From: Diplolepis rosae
Lineage: Eukaryota > Arthropoda > Insecta > Hymenoptera > Diplolepididae
Assembly (NCBI GenBank): GCA_030998225.1
Contig: JAPYXD010000695.1
Location: forward strand, 1,221,001-1,285,000
Length of the DNA: 64,000 bases
Direction: 5' to 3'
Shown one piece after another: positions 10,415-24,700 of the stretch. The position numbers and the translations under genes are program-made. The number at the start of each line of letters is the position of its first letter. Positions within the stretch are counted from its first letter, which is position 1. A model generated the notes under the pieces. That model saw only the letters and a list, made by a program, of their open reading frames with translations, did no database searches and was not told the DNA's origin.

Positions 10415-10800
10415 GAAATTTTGCTCTAAGCGAACGCGCTTGAGACGATATAGCCATTTTTTCACTTTTTGGGTTTTTTTTTGTTAAGGGTGGTTTATCT
10501 AATTTCTTCCCGTATTTTTTGAAAGTGCCAATCTGTCGGGCATTCCAAGACCCATTTATAGCAACATGAAATTTTGCTCTAAGTGAACGCGCTTGAGACG
10601 ATATAGCCATTTTTCATTTTTTTGGGTCTTTTTTTGTTAAGGGTAGTTTATCTAATTTCGTCCCCTATTTTTTGAAAGTGCCAATCAGTCGGGCATTCCA
10701 AGACCCATTTTTAGCAACATGAAATTTTGCTCTAAGCGAACGCTCTTAGGACGAAATAGCCCTTTTTTCACGTTTTATGTCATTAAGGGGTGTTTTCCAC
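10415..10800. repeat. Tandem repeat, 153-bp period, about 2.5 copies
   Basis: GAAATTTTGCTCTAAG recurs at 10415, 10568 and 10721, always 153 bp apart. Each copy includes a CGAACGCG/CGAACGCT motif and GGGCATTCCAAGACCCATTT. Divergence between copies is low for the first two. The third runs out near 10800. Confidence 0.88.
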
Positions 10801-11939
10801 CCCTAGTATTAAAAACTTAAAATTTTTTTGGTACTAATCGTATTTTTGAAGCACCCTGATTCCATATATACCCAAAGTTTTGCTTTTCAAGAAATTTTTT
10901 TCATCGTTCAATGAACGTTCAAAACTGTAAGTGCATCAAGTACTTCATTAGAAAATATATAAATTCTACTTTCGGTCAGTTGCCTCAATCCTTTAATTAT
11001 ATCATGGAACTATTCAAATTAACATTTTAACAAACTGAATATTTACTTTACATAATTAAATGTCTGAAGCAACTAACAATTTGTAGAATATTTCTTACTT
11101 ATGAAGTGGTGTCGCAACTATTCATTTTTTGGATACCAACAATGAAAAATATTAATGAAGAATTGATAATATTTTGAAATATTTGTTGGCATTAACCAAT
11201 CATTTTTAACCAAAAAATTGTGTTATGTCAACTAAATATTCTATTATCCGCATAATAGTAAAATTCTAGGGTTACACCAACCAAAGTTTTGTTGATTCAG
11301 CCAATTCCTTTTTTAAGTGTGATTAAGTTTCCATATTCGATTTGCATTTCATATATCGCCAAAGCAATTAATTTTAGATTTATCAAAATGTGTTATATTT
11401 GAATTACAATTTTTTCACTGAATGCGAATCTACACAGAAACATTTCTTTTCCATTTAACAAAATCGCTTTGTCGAATTTAAAGTATTTTTTTGACTTTAG
11501 CTAATTCTATTTAGTCGACTCCAATAATTACTTGAAAATTATTAGAAGTAACTGAAATATTTGGTTGGATTAACCGAATTCCTGGTTCAAATTAAATTTT
11601 GTTTATTGAACTGAATTTTATTTATTGAAAAAATTCGTTTTGATTAATTCACAAAGTGGCTTGTTGGACAAAAAAAATATTTTTTTCGTACATATACGGA
11701 TAAAATGTAATGATTGAACCCACAAAAAATTTGTTATTGTAATCAAATCGTTTTCTGAGATTAATCTTAAAATTTTGAAATTCTATAATCTAACATGACG
11801 GACCTAATAGAAATAAGAGTCAAATGTTAAAAATCCAAATACAATTCAATATCCAAGAAAGTCATAAGCGTTTTCGATGAGATTCTTGTCAAAAACCTAA
11901 AATTCAAGGTATCTAACTGATTGGGAAAATCAGCCATAT
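10801..11939. other. AT-rich sequence with decayed MITE-like segments
   Basis: No gene. From about 11100 to 11760 there are many AACCAA/TTGGTT and ACTAAATATT words. Similar words occur at 17540-17770, 18790-18960 and 41875-42145, as expected for old copies of TA-flanked MITEs. Confidence 0.45.
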
Positions 11940-11941
11940 TA

Positions 11942-12128
11942 CACTGAGAAAAAAATGCTATTGAATCAAAAGCATTTCTTTCCAAAAGCATGTATATCAT
12001 GGATTCAAATCAATATGCTATAGAATTAGTAACATATTTATTGGTTCTTGTAGTATATTTTCATGAATTAATAGTATACATGCTTTTAGAAAGAAATGCT
12101 TTTGATTCAATAGCATTTTTTCTCAGTG
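11942..12128. mobile_element. TA-flanked MITE, CACTGAGAAAAAAATGC family, copy A
   Basis: A 187-bp element with long inverted ends (CACTGAGAAAAAAATGCTAT and its complement), flanked by TA at 11940-11941 and 12129-12130. TA duplication plus palindromic structure indicates a Tc1/mariner-type MITE. Copies B (12330-12507) and 37556-37686 share its interior. Confidence 0.85.
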
Positions 12129-12329
12129 TAGGTAATCTATTTTGAATTTCAAATTTTCAACTTTAGAATTGGAAACAACACCTCTGAAAGCCCCTGTAGC
12201 ATGAATTTTATAAATATTGAATAGTATTTGCATTTTTTTACTATTTTTAAGTCGTCAATATTGGGTCAACCATACCGAATTTTTCATTTTAAAGTGGAAA
12301 TTCTGAAGAAAAAAAAAATGAGCAAAAAA

Positions 12330-12507
12330 CACTGAGAAAATTCTATGAATGCTATTGAATCAAAAGCATGTATACTATTAATTCATAAAAATATACTACA
12401 AGGACCAATAAATATGTTACTAATTCTATAGCATATTGATTTGAGTTCATGATATACATGCTTTTGGAAAGAAATGCTTTTTATTCAATAGCATTTTTTT
12501 CTCAATG
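12330..12507. mobile_element. TA-flanked MITE, same family, copy B in opposite orientation
   Basis: Starts CACTGAGAAAATTC, ends CTCAATG and is followed by TA. The interior (ACCAATAAATATGTTACTAA) is the reverse complement of copy A about 200 bp to the left. Confidence 0.82.
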
Positions 12508-12509
12508 TA

Positions 12510-13780
12510 TAATCTGGATTGCGATGAATCAAAAACGTCGAGGGATGAGAAAGCGTATAAATATATTGTAAACAGCAGCTCTCATAAATTCAATTCTTTA
12601 TAGTTTTGGCATCATTAAGAGTAGAGACCGTGTGCTTTAACTTTTCTTAGTGCTTCGTATTCAACATCCCAAGTTCCAATCTCTGAATGTAGTGGATTTT
12701 GATGAAATTTACGGCGATTCAGTTTGGTCCGTGAAGCTGTGAGACTAAACAGTCGAATCATTGCCAAAATTCAGTAAACTATACTTCGGAAACATATTAT
12801 CGACAATTTGCGTCAATACCTTCTCCACATTGTTGCTTTTCGTACAAATCACTGGATTTTAATTGAAAAATCTTACAGCAAATAAAAAGTTAAGGCTCTT
12901 CTAGTTGAATAGATTTAAAATTTATATTCAAATTTGAAACTTGGAAATCAGAAAATTTGATGACTCAACAAGGACAATTGTAATGCGAAAACGGGATAGA
13001 AGCACAGAAACTGAGATAAAGAAGTGAAAGAGAAGTCAGACAGGCTAAGCGTCGTGGTCTAGCTCTCGGAAGTAAGGGCATTTTATAGCTTAGAATCTAT
13101 TTTATGTCTGCCGGATTCGCGATTACGACTTCAACTCCGACGACCCAGACAAAAGAAGAATGCGAACTTTTATGGGCTAAAACGAAAACTAATCCTTCCA
13201 GAAGCTCAGCTTCACCCTCTCATTCCACTATTACAACAATGGCTGCCTTTTGCAATAAAAGAGTTAGCACGATCAAATTATTTTTCTTACCTATTTTATA
13301 TTTTTACAATAATTGATGAAAATCATTTCTGTGGATTTTTTTAATACTAAATATGTCTCAAATTAAGGAGTAAAATACTCGTGTGGAGGAATTTCTTAGT
13401 TCCGATCTAGACCAAATCTGTACTTATCTAGACTGTCTAGTCTGGTACAGATTATAAAAAAATTTATTTACTTTGGCTAATTAGCATCTAACTAGCATCG
13501 GGATAGATAGTCTATTATTCGCCAGATCTGAGTTTAGACGGTCGAAACACAGAAAATTTTACTTAACCTAACTAAACCATTTTTTTAAATGGACCAGGAT
13601 TCTTTGGTTAAGTCAAACGTATACAGAGAAACTTTTTATAACAATAAATGTTTTATTTTATATTATTTAGTTGAGGTCGAAATTTTTGCTACTGCCTACA
13701 TTACGGCTTTTCCTAGCCGATTAGAAATTTTTCGCAGTCAAAATACTAAAGATTCGAAAAATTATATATGACATGTTTTT
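12510..13780. other. No supported gene
   Basis: Short open frames at 13104-13316 (plus) and 13589-13771 (plus) show no domain or convincing splice context. Words resembling the right flank of the next MITE (GTCTAGA and CTGGTAC types at 13400-13550) suggest older repeat material. Confidence 0.4.
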
Positions 13781-13924
13781 ACCTAAATTGAAACGTAGTT
13801 TAGCAAAAATTGTAAACTTGAGTTTCTTCGTGTGATTTGGTTAAATCAACTAAAATATTTGTTTGATTTAACCAAACTGTATCAAGACAAACCATCTTTG
13901 GTTAAATCAATCAGACTTGGTCTA

Positions 13925-14306
13925 CACTGAAAAAAAATATTTGATTGAATCAAAGAAAATGATTTGTTTGAACGACTTTCTTTGATTTAAAGAAATGATT
14001 TGTTTCAATTAAATAAAATTTTTTTGATTCAAACAAAATATCTTTGGACCAAATAAATATTTGTTCGAATCAAATAAACTTCTGCCTTAAATCAAGCAAA
14101 TTATATCTTTGACCATATATCAATGCATTAATTTCTTTGTTTTGAAGAAAAATTAATTTGATTCAAACAAATATTTATTTGGTTCAAAGATATTTTGTTT
14201 GAATCAAAAAAAATTTATTTAATTGAAACAAATTATTTCTTTAAATCAAAGAAAGTCGTTCAAACAAATCATTTTCTTTGATTCAATCAAATCTTTTTTC
14301 TGAGTG
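13925..14306. mobile_element. TA-flanked foldback MITE with arms of about 150 bp
   Basis: Begins CACTGAAAAAAAATATTTGA and ends in its near complement TCTGAGTG, flanked by TA on both sides. The two arms (13925-14095 and 14155-14306) pair almost throughout and are rich in TTGATTCAAACAAA. It appears inserted in an older TTGGTTAAATCAA-rich repeat at 13790-14375. Confidence 0.85.
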
Positions 14307-14375
14307 TAATGTATGATATAATAAATTCTTTGGTTCATCTAACTAACTTTTGATTGGATAAACCAAATATTCTTC

Positions 14376-15240
14376 CGAGTCTAAATTCTGGTTCCAGACC
14401 AGTATCAGAAGATTTTCTCACACGGGTGTTATATACTCTGTGTTACAAGGGATATATGAAATAAAAAGAAGTTTTAAAATAGAATTCAAGTACTATAAAG
14501 ATAATAAAATACTTAAAAAAGAATGTTGCAATTTGTAAGTGATTTTTTTTTATTCCAAAATGAGTTAATTATCTTAAAATTACCTGCTAAACATTTGAAG
14601 TAAATAAAATGAATGAGTATTAAAACAGGACCTCTTTTAAAGTCACTAAAATTTATAGGATATTTATTACAAATATAAACCGTTTCTCTGAATAACAGAC
14701 GTTGAATTCTAAACTGAGAGAAGCTGATATCTGGCGGGCGTTTTGATTTTGTCAGAGTTAAAATAGGGCCGAACAAGAAGGAGGCTCTGAATATGATTTA
14801 AAATGGAAGTCGACATTCTGAAAAGCCAAATAAAACAGGCATAAAATATTCAATCTTTACATAACTGTTTTGTGGTTTTGGATACAAGCTATTACTGAAC
14901 AAATAAATCTCTAAAGAAGTTTTGGATTTAAGCTGCTGACTATAACAACAGATTTAAGAAATCTTTCATTCAGGAATTACTCCAAATGAAGTTAATAATT
15001 TAATTGAGGATCGCTAAAGCCGAAATATCTATTAAATTTACAGAAACGTTATGTTGACATTATTTTAACGTATAGACTCAGTAAATCAAACAGATTCTTT
15101 TCTCCGTGTAGAATCTAAGTTCAATTAAAAAGTTTCAGCATTGCGATTAAACAAATTATTCTATATAAATCTAATGCAAAGAATTTATAAAGCATCTTTA
15201 AAAAAATAGATACATGTGCTTGCTTTTAAAATATACTTTT
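14376..15240. other. No gene seen
   Basis: AT-rich with no repeat recognised. The stretch next to 15240 could belong to a 3' untranslated region of the minus-strand exon at 15586-15847. Confidence 0.4.
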
Positions 15241-15243
15241 CCA

Positions 15244-15249
15244 TTTATT
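15244..15249 (-). terminator. Candidate poly(A) signal AATAAA for the doublesex tail exon
   Basis: Minus strand AATAAA about 335 nt beyond the in-frame TGA at 15584-15582. It is relevant only if the donor at 15585 is not used. AATAAA is common in such AT-rich DNA, so support is weak. Confidence 0.25.
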
Positions 15250-15585
15250 GTGGATGTAGAGCGTGCCGAAAATGACCGATTTCAGGTTTATATGGGAAAA
15301 TAGTATTTCTCACAGTACAAGTGGCATATGTCGTTTGTCAATTTGCGAAAAAACATGGTTCAGCAAATAGTCTAAAGTCCCGCTATTTTTCATAAAATTG
15401 CAAAAACAGACATACATTTAGATATTCGATAAAGCAATTTGTTCATTCGCAGTAAATTGGCAAAATCATGAATGATTTTAGAGCCTCAGAGGAGCTTTCA
15501 CTTGACCTCTTAAAACACTTTCAGAGGAGCTAAAATAAAATATAAATATGAAATAAAAAATATTTCAAAATTGTGAAAAACTCAC

Positions 15586-15847
15586 CAGGGATGCGTGTCT
15601 GGACGATCAGGAGGACTGTCCGGACTCGATGGAACTCTGGCCCCTAGAAGATGGGTATTTAGAGGGTGTGGAATAGAATCCAGGTGAGTGGCCGTCCCTG
15701 GAGGTGCCATTCCAATATATGGGGCTGGACCCAAATACGTTGGGGCACTTACGGGTCCTGGTGAGCTCCCATAACCGGTGTAATAATATGGCACACTGTG
15801 ATTTATCATGCTCGATAAAAAGGCCATTGTTTGGATTTCGCTGCTTG
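15586..15847 (-). CDS. dsx: doublesex sex-specific (male-type) C-terminal exon
   Basis: Exon with acceptor TTATTTCTTTAACAG ending at 15848 and a near-perfect donor CCCTG|GTGAGT at 15586/15585. The frame is open across the exon in the phase needed to follow the dimerisation exon at 61574-61720: that exon ends GAA-G, and this one starts CA, giving Glu-Ala. Drosophila male Dsx also switches to Glu-Ala here. The product, about 87 residues, starts near SSEIQTMAFLSS and then is rich in Tyr, Pro and Ser (PYYYTGYG, PTYLGPAPYIG, SSPDSPPDRPD), like the disordered male Dsx tail. An ATG at 15827 with A at -3 exists but is probably internal. If the donor is ignored, TGA follows at once after a Trp codon, so it could be the terminal exon. 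Male specificity is inferred. Confidence 0.62.
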
Positions 15848-15899
15848 CTGTTAAAGAAATAATTATAGATTTATTTCAAATATTCATATCAGTCTGTAA

Positions 15900-18612
<2,713 letters not shown>

Positions 18613-18789
18613 AAGTTCTTAAAAAAAGAGGTGACCATGTAAAATCACCATTGTTATGCGTATATTATTCACATTTGCTACAAAATTCCGAGACTTTTTC
18701 AAATTTTCTAGAATTAGATTATCCTATTTTTTCAATTTAATATTTATCTTCAGCAACATTTTCTGTGCATTTTTTTATCTGTTTATTGA

Positions 18790-18965
18790 GAGAGAAAAAA
18801 TATAGTTAATTTAACCAAACCATATTTTGTCCAATAAACCACGATTTTTAGTTGAATCAACTGGAATATCTGTTTGATTCAACCAAATTGTATCTAAACA
18901 TACCATCTTTGGTTGCATGAAACAAATTATTCGATTGGTTAAACTAAAAATTTTGTTGATAGTAA
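18790..18965. repeat. Decayed MITE-like segment rich in TTGGTTAAAC/AACCAAA
   Basis: Contains AATTTAACCAAACCATATTT and GATTGGTTAAAC, similar to 13790-13925. TA-type ends are no longer clear. Confidence 0.4.
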
Positions 18966-18969
18966 TTTC

Positions 18970-19990
18970 TGATTATTAACTTTCAATATAATTGCAATTT
19001 TCGATTCTGGAATGAAAAACGTTGCGAAATACATTAAAATTACAGTTCAATAATTAATGATGAAAGATCGTGAAATTTTATGCCACCTACAAAATAAAAA
19101 CGTATAAATCAATTCATTTATAAATAGCGTGAATATTTCAACGCAAAAGGTATTTTTATTTTGAAATCTTGTGACATGCAATTTTTCTAAACATGGGAAT
19201 ATAACCGATAGCGGTTTTTGCCGAGGGTTGTTGCCACCTACTCATCACACATTTATTATTAATATCCTCGATGGGAAAAAATTTCACGCGTGTATCTGAC
19301 ATAAGGGTCCTAAGTTACAACAAGCATCAGAAATAGTAACTTGCAGCTGCAAGTGCCCAGGTTATACTTTAATTGCTTCAACTTCCGGTCTCCTTTCAAG
19401 TATATATGTAACGTCACTCCCACTTTTTCACAGTGCAACACTGCAAAATATTTCTTTAAATAAAGCATTGAGTAGGTTGCACAGGTAAACGACTTTATTG
19501 CCAATCTGCATTATTGACGATCACAATTTCGCAACCGGATTATGTGAACTGACCAATCACCCAAGTCCGGATATGAAAAACTATAAATTCTAGTGCAACT
19601 CAAGTCCATATCGTATGTACACTTGTCACATGAAAAGACGAAATTCAATCTATAATTTTACAGGAATTAAAGAACAATTTCATTTCATTAAAAAATTATG
19701 TTTTCCGCTCAAACGGTTCTTGAAAAATAGCTGTCTATTCATGTCTACTGTATTGGTGCTGTACAATTCTACTGAATTTTACTTTTCATTTAGTTCCATA
19801 TTAGCGTTGCATACTTTTGCTAGTATTTTTTATTGTCCAGTTACTCTGTGAAAACCCAGTATAGATGCTAAACAGTATCCCTTTTTGAAATTAGAAGATA
19901 GTCATCCCAGAGATTGATCACTTTAATGATAAATCTTTCTTCAAATATCAGTAGAACATATTTTATTGTATAAAAAACATTTTTTGGTGC
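18970..19990. other. No gene seen
   Basis: Short open frames at 19310-19504 (minus) and 19615-19851 (plus) show no recognisable protein. Confidence 0.45.
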
Positions 19991-19997
19991 GTCAGTA

Positions 19998-20194
19998 CAC
20001 TGAGAAAACAGTTTTGTCAAATCAACAAAAATATTTTGTTAGTATTTAGCTAACAAAATTCTTTTGTTGTACCAACAAAAAATTTTGCTATATCAATCAA
20101 ATTTTGTTGCTTAAACAAAATGTTTTGTTGGGACAACAAAATATTTTGTCAGGACAACAAAAAAAGTTTTGTTGGATACATTTTTTTCTCAGTG
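19998..20194. mobile_element. TA-flanked MITE rich in TTTTGTT
   Basis: Starts CACTGAGAAAACAGTTTTGT and ends in the complement, ATTTTTTTCTCAGTG, with TA at 19996-19997 and 20195-20196. The interior is dense in ACAACAAAA/TTTTGTTG. Ends match the 11942 family, but the interior is different. Confidence 0.85.
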
Positions 20195-20590
20195 TATAGA
20201 GATTAGATTACCTATTCTGATCCAGTGCAGCGCCATTGTTTTTTCTACATAGTGAATTGTAATTTTAATTTAGCTTTTAAATTTTTCTTTTATTCTGTAC
20301 TTTTATAGCAAGCTTGCCAGTTTGAAGCCAAAACATAAAATGCAGTACTAAAATCACCCGACATAATGCGAGAAGGGACAAATATAAGAGGAATGACAAT
20401 TCAAGGAAGCATTTAAGTTGTTAGTATACCAATGGCTAGCAGTGCACGTTACAAAAGTGTAATATTATCTGAAAGTCTTTCAAAGTTGGGCGTTTCGAAC
20501 GGCCAGTTTTACGACAGGCATCGCCATGGTGTATAATGCCAGAGGACGGTTTTACATATCGTAAAGAGCGTGTGCAAGCTAAGGAGCACG

Positions 20591-20621
20591 TATAAATCGG
20601 CCTGCCTGCGTTCCATTCAGT
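20591..20621 (+). promoter_or_regulatory. Candidate TATA plus initiator core promoter
   Basis: TATAAATCGG at 20591 is followed by an arthropod-type initiator, ATTCAGT, with its A about 28 bp downstream, in a GC-richer patch (20440-20700). A 20-codon ORF starts just downstream at about 20627, with no recognised product. Spacing is ideal, but there is no clear gene behind it. Confidence 0.3.
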
Positions 20622-20824
20622 ATTTTATGCTCAAAGCAGGCTCTTCAAGTTCTTTTGGAATCAAGCTTCAACTCTCGGTTGCACTGTGAACCTTCAGTAA
20701 TCAAAAAAACGATATCTAAAGAATTTTGAAGTCGAAAACATTTATTGCTGCTCCATATAACGACAAAAATTAGCATTATTTACGGATATAAATTATGAAG
20801 CACAATAATTTCCATTAATTCATT

Positions 20825-20990
20825 AGGGCTTATATCGACTCTCGAATAATAAATTTCATACGATATCATTGTTAATAACTGGCTTTAGTGTCGGGAAATA
20901 ATAACTCAGAAGGTTACATTCTTCCAAGCGTTTCGACTCTGTTCGGAGTCCTCATCGGTGATCCGCATTTCCATAATATCAAAAAATGTA
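20825..20990. repeat. Partial copy of the GACTCTAATTGGAGTC foldback repeat
   Basis: Contains AATAATAAATTTCATACGAT, CTGGCTTTAGTGTC and CGTTTCGACTCTGTTCGGAG. These correspond to an arm of the palindromic repeat at 48069-48705. Confidence 0.65.
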
Positions 20991-21426
20991 CAATACTTAA
21001 AATATTGCACATATGAGCTCTATTTTGAAGTACACTTTGGTGATGTGAAAAAATAAAAACATGCGAACATTTACATAAAAATTTATTCGGAAAAACTTCG
21101 ATAAAAATATATGAACGTTCTTAAGAATAAGAATTGAATTATAGCACCTAAAATTTGAAATACTTAAACTAAGCAACTAGAATATATATGCACGGAGATG
21201 CCCAAGTTTAGAACTTTTTCTAAACTACGTTTCAATTTAGAGAAAAACGTATCATAGTGAACATTCTTCGCAACGAAGTAGTGAACTTTAGATAAACTAT
21301 ATGATAATTTACTATAGATTGTATCAAACTTTACTGTAACCTATACTGAAGTTTCATATAATTTCTCAAATCTTTAGTCTTTTGAATACGACAATTTTTC
21401 AGCCCGCTAAGAATAATTACCATTCT

Positions 21427-21782
21427 CCCAGGTGGAAATTTACAACTGGCGGGGTATCATGCTAGTACTGACGTCGTATTTCTGGTACTGGTGCAGTACT
21501 AACTAGGCTCCTAATGATAACTCAGCTGGAAGTTGGTAGTCAGTACTGGGCTGGTTCTTAAAAGCAGTACTGGTCCAGTACTATCAGCCGGTATTGGTAA
21601 TAGTAATCAGTACTGCGCCCGTAGTAAACCAGTAGAGTGCCAACTGTCAATGATATCCCTACTTCAGAGTTTCACCAGTACTGCCAAAGAATACCGCGCT
21701 AGTACGGTACCAGTAGTAAGACAGTACTATACCAATGTTTGGCACAGTATTGACAGCGAATACTGGCAAATACTGGCTGGCC
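21427..21782. mobile_element. Truncated element made of degenerate GTACTGG/CCAGTAC units
   Basis: Begins CCCAGGTGGAAATTTACAAC and continues as a dense irregular array of CAGTACTGG words. The mirror image of its end (AGTTGTAAATTTCCACCTGG) closes a similar array at 45965. The open frame across it is a repeat artefact. Confidence 0.65.
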
Positions 21783-21789
21783 TCCAATT

Positions 21790-24700
21790 TTTTAACCTGG
21801 GGTACCTCAATTTTCCCTAGATTGCTAATATTTTTTTAGAATTATCACCATAAAATAAGACATATATTGCTATAAAAAGTTTCGACATGTATATATGAAA
21901 GTTACTAAAAATATTGATGCAAGAACACAAATAGTGCAAAACCTAAAACAATTGTTTATGAAAAGAAAAAATATTCGCCGCTTTGCTAATGTTACCAAAC
22001 AGTCCCGGAATGACGCGAAAACCGTGCTTCCGTTGCATAAAGATTTTTTATTTTAGATCCGCACAAGTTCTATAATGATGTCATGGAAAATTCCTAAATT
22101 CGAATTCAATGTTAAATACTTAAAAGTCTGAATTTCAAGATAAATTCCACGACTAAATCTTATAACTTTATGTAAATTAGGTTTCCTTATGCAAAAAGAG
22201 CTTATATCCCCTTATTTCCAATGGATTAAAGTTATTAAAAATATAATTAAATAATTTAAAATATTTAATGAGTATCTTTTTTGTATAAAAACTCGGTTAA
22301 AACTGACGCAGTTTCTTAAAGGCCATATATAAACCAGATAATGTGACTAGAATATACATTAATTTATTTTTGTAAAGGTAATTTTAAATTTATAAAATAT
22401 ATTTTCGAAAATTTTGCAGACATCATGCAAGACAATAAAGAACGTCTGTTTTAAGAAATATTTTCTAATCTAAAATAGTATGTAATAGGTACAGAAATTT
22501 GGTGTAAAGATTTGAGTTGTTATACGTGAGGGGTGTAAATGAAACGAAACGTTGGTACAAAATATAACAAACTATGTATTTATTCGCTGTTGTGTTCAAC
22601 TCTTGGGCAGTAAGTACTGACTGACTTGACCCTACAATTCGAAAACGGGTCTTCCTAGCTGAAAATCACAAAGGTAGGAGAGATGGTAATTTTATATGAG
22701 TGGAAAGCAAGGATGGCCACATAAAAAGGTTGTTTGTGAGAAACTATAATTTGGGAAAAAGTATCGCCGAAAGGGCGAGCCTAATAAAGATTAGCCAAAA
22801 GTAAGGATCTTAACAAACGTCGGCCTAGGTACACTCGGTACGCCCGCAATATACTACTTAAGCTGTAAAAGAACAAACTAGTAGAAATTTGTCGAGCATC
22901 TTCTGCGCAATAAATACAGTGAATATTAACAAGAGTAAAAAATAATATTCTGAATTGTACATTTCTCACGTAGGCCGAATATTTATGTGAAAAGGCATTT
23001 TTGTGCTTCGAAAATACATTTTGTAGAAATCACAAAAATGTCAAAACTTGCATGCGCCACAGATCTTTTTTTTTCAAATTAAAGAACATATTTTTAAACA
23101 TATTTTTTCCAGGTAAAATATCAAATAGAAATAAATTATCAAATTTAATGACTTTAATGGATACTCAGACTGAAAACCTGATTTCTAGAGTATTCTACGA
23201 TATAATAGTAAGACAATCTTCAATATTTTGGCAAAATATCAAATTAGAATCTATGCAAGCTCTGCAAATAATAATAACGTTTAAATACTTAATTTAATGA
23301 TTTTAAGAGAACAGTGATCGTCGACAATATCAATCTCTATACATAACACGTATTATAACAGAGTTGGACTTTATATCATACCGCAGTAGGTAAATTTTAT
23401 CACGCCACACATACACGTTATGTGGTTAGATAATCATAATAAATAAACCTGGGTGTATTAGTTGATAATGTAGACACAGTGTGTGCTGAGTGACAGACGT
23501 CCGCATTTGCTGTTAAGAGTAACATTGTAGATGTACCTATTCTAATGTCAAGGAAAACCAAGTGCCACTTCTCACTCACATAAGTTAATATCGACTAGTG
23601 TGAGTAAACACATATTGTGAACCGTGTGCATGCCACGTGTCGTGCTGCACATGTTCTCATCCTTTTTCATCTTTCAATATCAGTAGTGACGCTCTTTATC
23701 CGCCTATTATGCAAGAACGCAAGATACACTGCCAACTTTAGTAGCCAGATTGCCCACTCTTCTCTCACATTTACTCTTCTTTCGTGGTATCGTCGATTTC
23801 ACTTGTTCTGCTTCTTCGAACTTCTAGATTATTATCCTTCTTCTTATAGTATTTACCTGCAGGCAATCTATGAGATACATCCTCTTACTACGTATAACGA
23901 AGGAAATATTTTCGTTTTCAATTTCTCAAACTTAGAGTCCCTTTGCAATCTCTTGTTTGGATGGAGATAAGTTAAAAATAAATATTTACAGACTACAATG
24001 CGACATTAACAAGATTAGTATGTCATTCTACAAATTTTTGATTCTTATCACTGTTTTCTGCTGTTCTTTGAAAGAACATCTGACGGAAGTTGAGAATGAT
24101 GGTTCTGACAATTGATTTTCTTTTTTTAGACTTTTTTCGAACGACATTATTGTCTAGGAGTTTCTGTCGAAGAGTGCCATATTTATCAAACAATTCAAGC
24201 CCGAAATCTCTTATTATTTCTTTCAAATGAAATATTTCTGTAGCAATTTATTAAAAAATTGAGTTGACAGTTTATTTTCTTGTAATACTATTTTAGATTT
24301 TGTGAAACAACATTTTTTTCGCGTTTAATAATTAACTTTGTAAGTGAATTATGAGTAGAGTGACACTAAGATTAATCTAAAATTATGTAAATAATTACTT
24401 AAAAGCGAATAGATGGCAGGAATCTCACTTATCTAAAATCAAAGAGTACATTTTTATTTACCGATAATTAGGATGATTGAAGATTTCAGATTTAATGGTA
24501 CATAAACATAACATATTCCTTTCAGAATCGTTGAGGCATTGATAATCTGTTTGACGATATCTATATTTATCATACATCTTACCCATAAAAGTTCTTCTCT
24601 AGATGGTAAAATAAATTGATTTATTAGAAAATTTTACTATCTAGATATGAGTTTTTATCTGTCCAAATAATTGTGAATTAGAAAAAAATATGTCGTTTTA

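Noticed and set aside
10415..10800. CRISPR-like array
   Set aside because: 153-bp period, no short repeat-spacer structure, eukaryotic context.
23617..23970. 117-codon plus-strand frame
   Set aside because: Starts at GTG, no domain, hydrophobic low-information sequence, no splice context.
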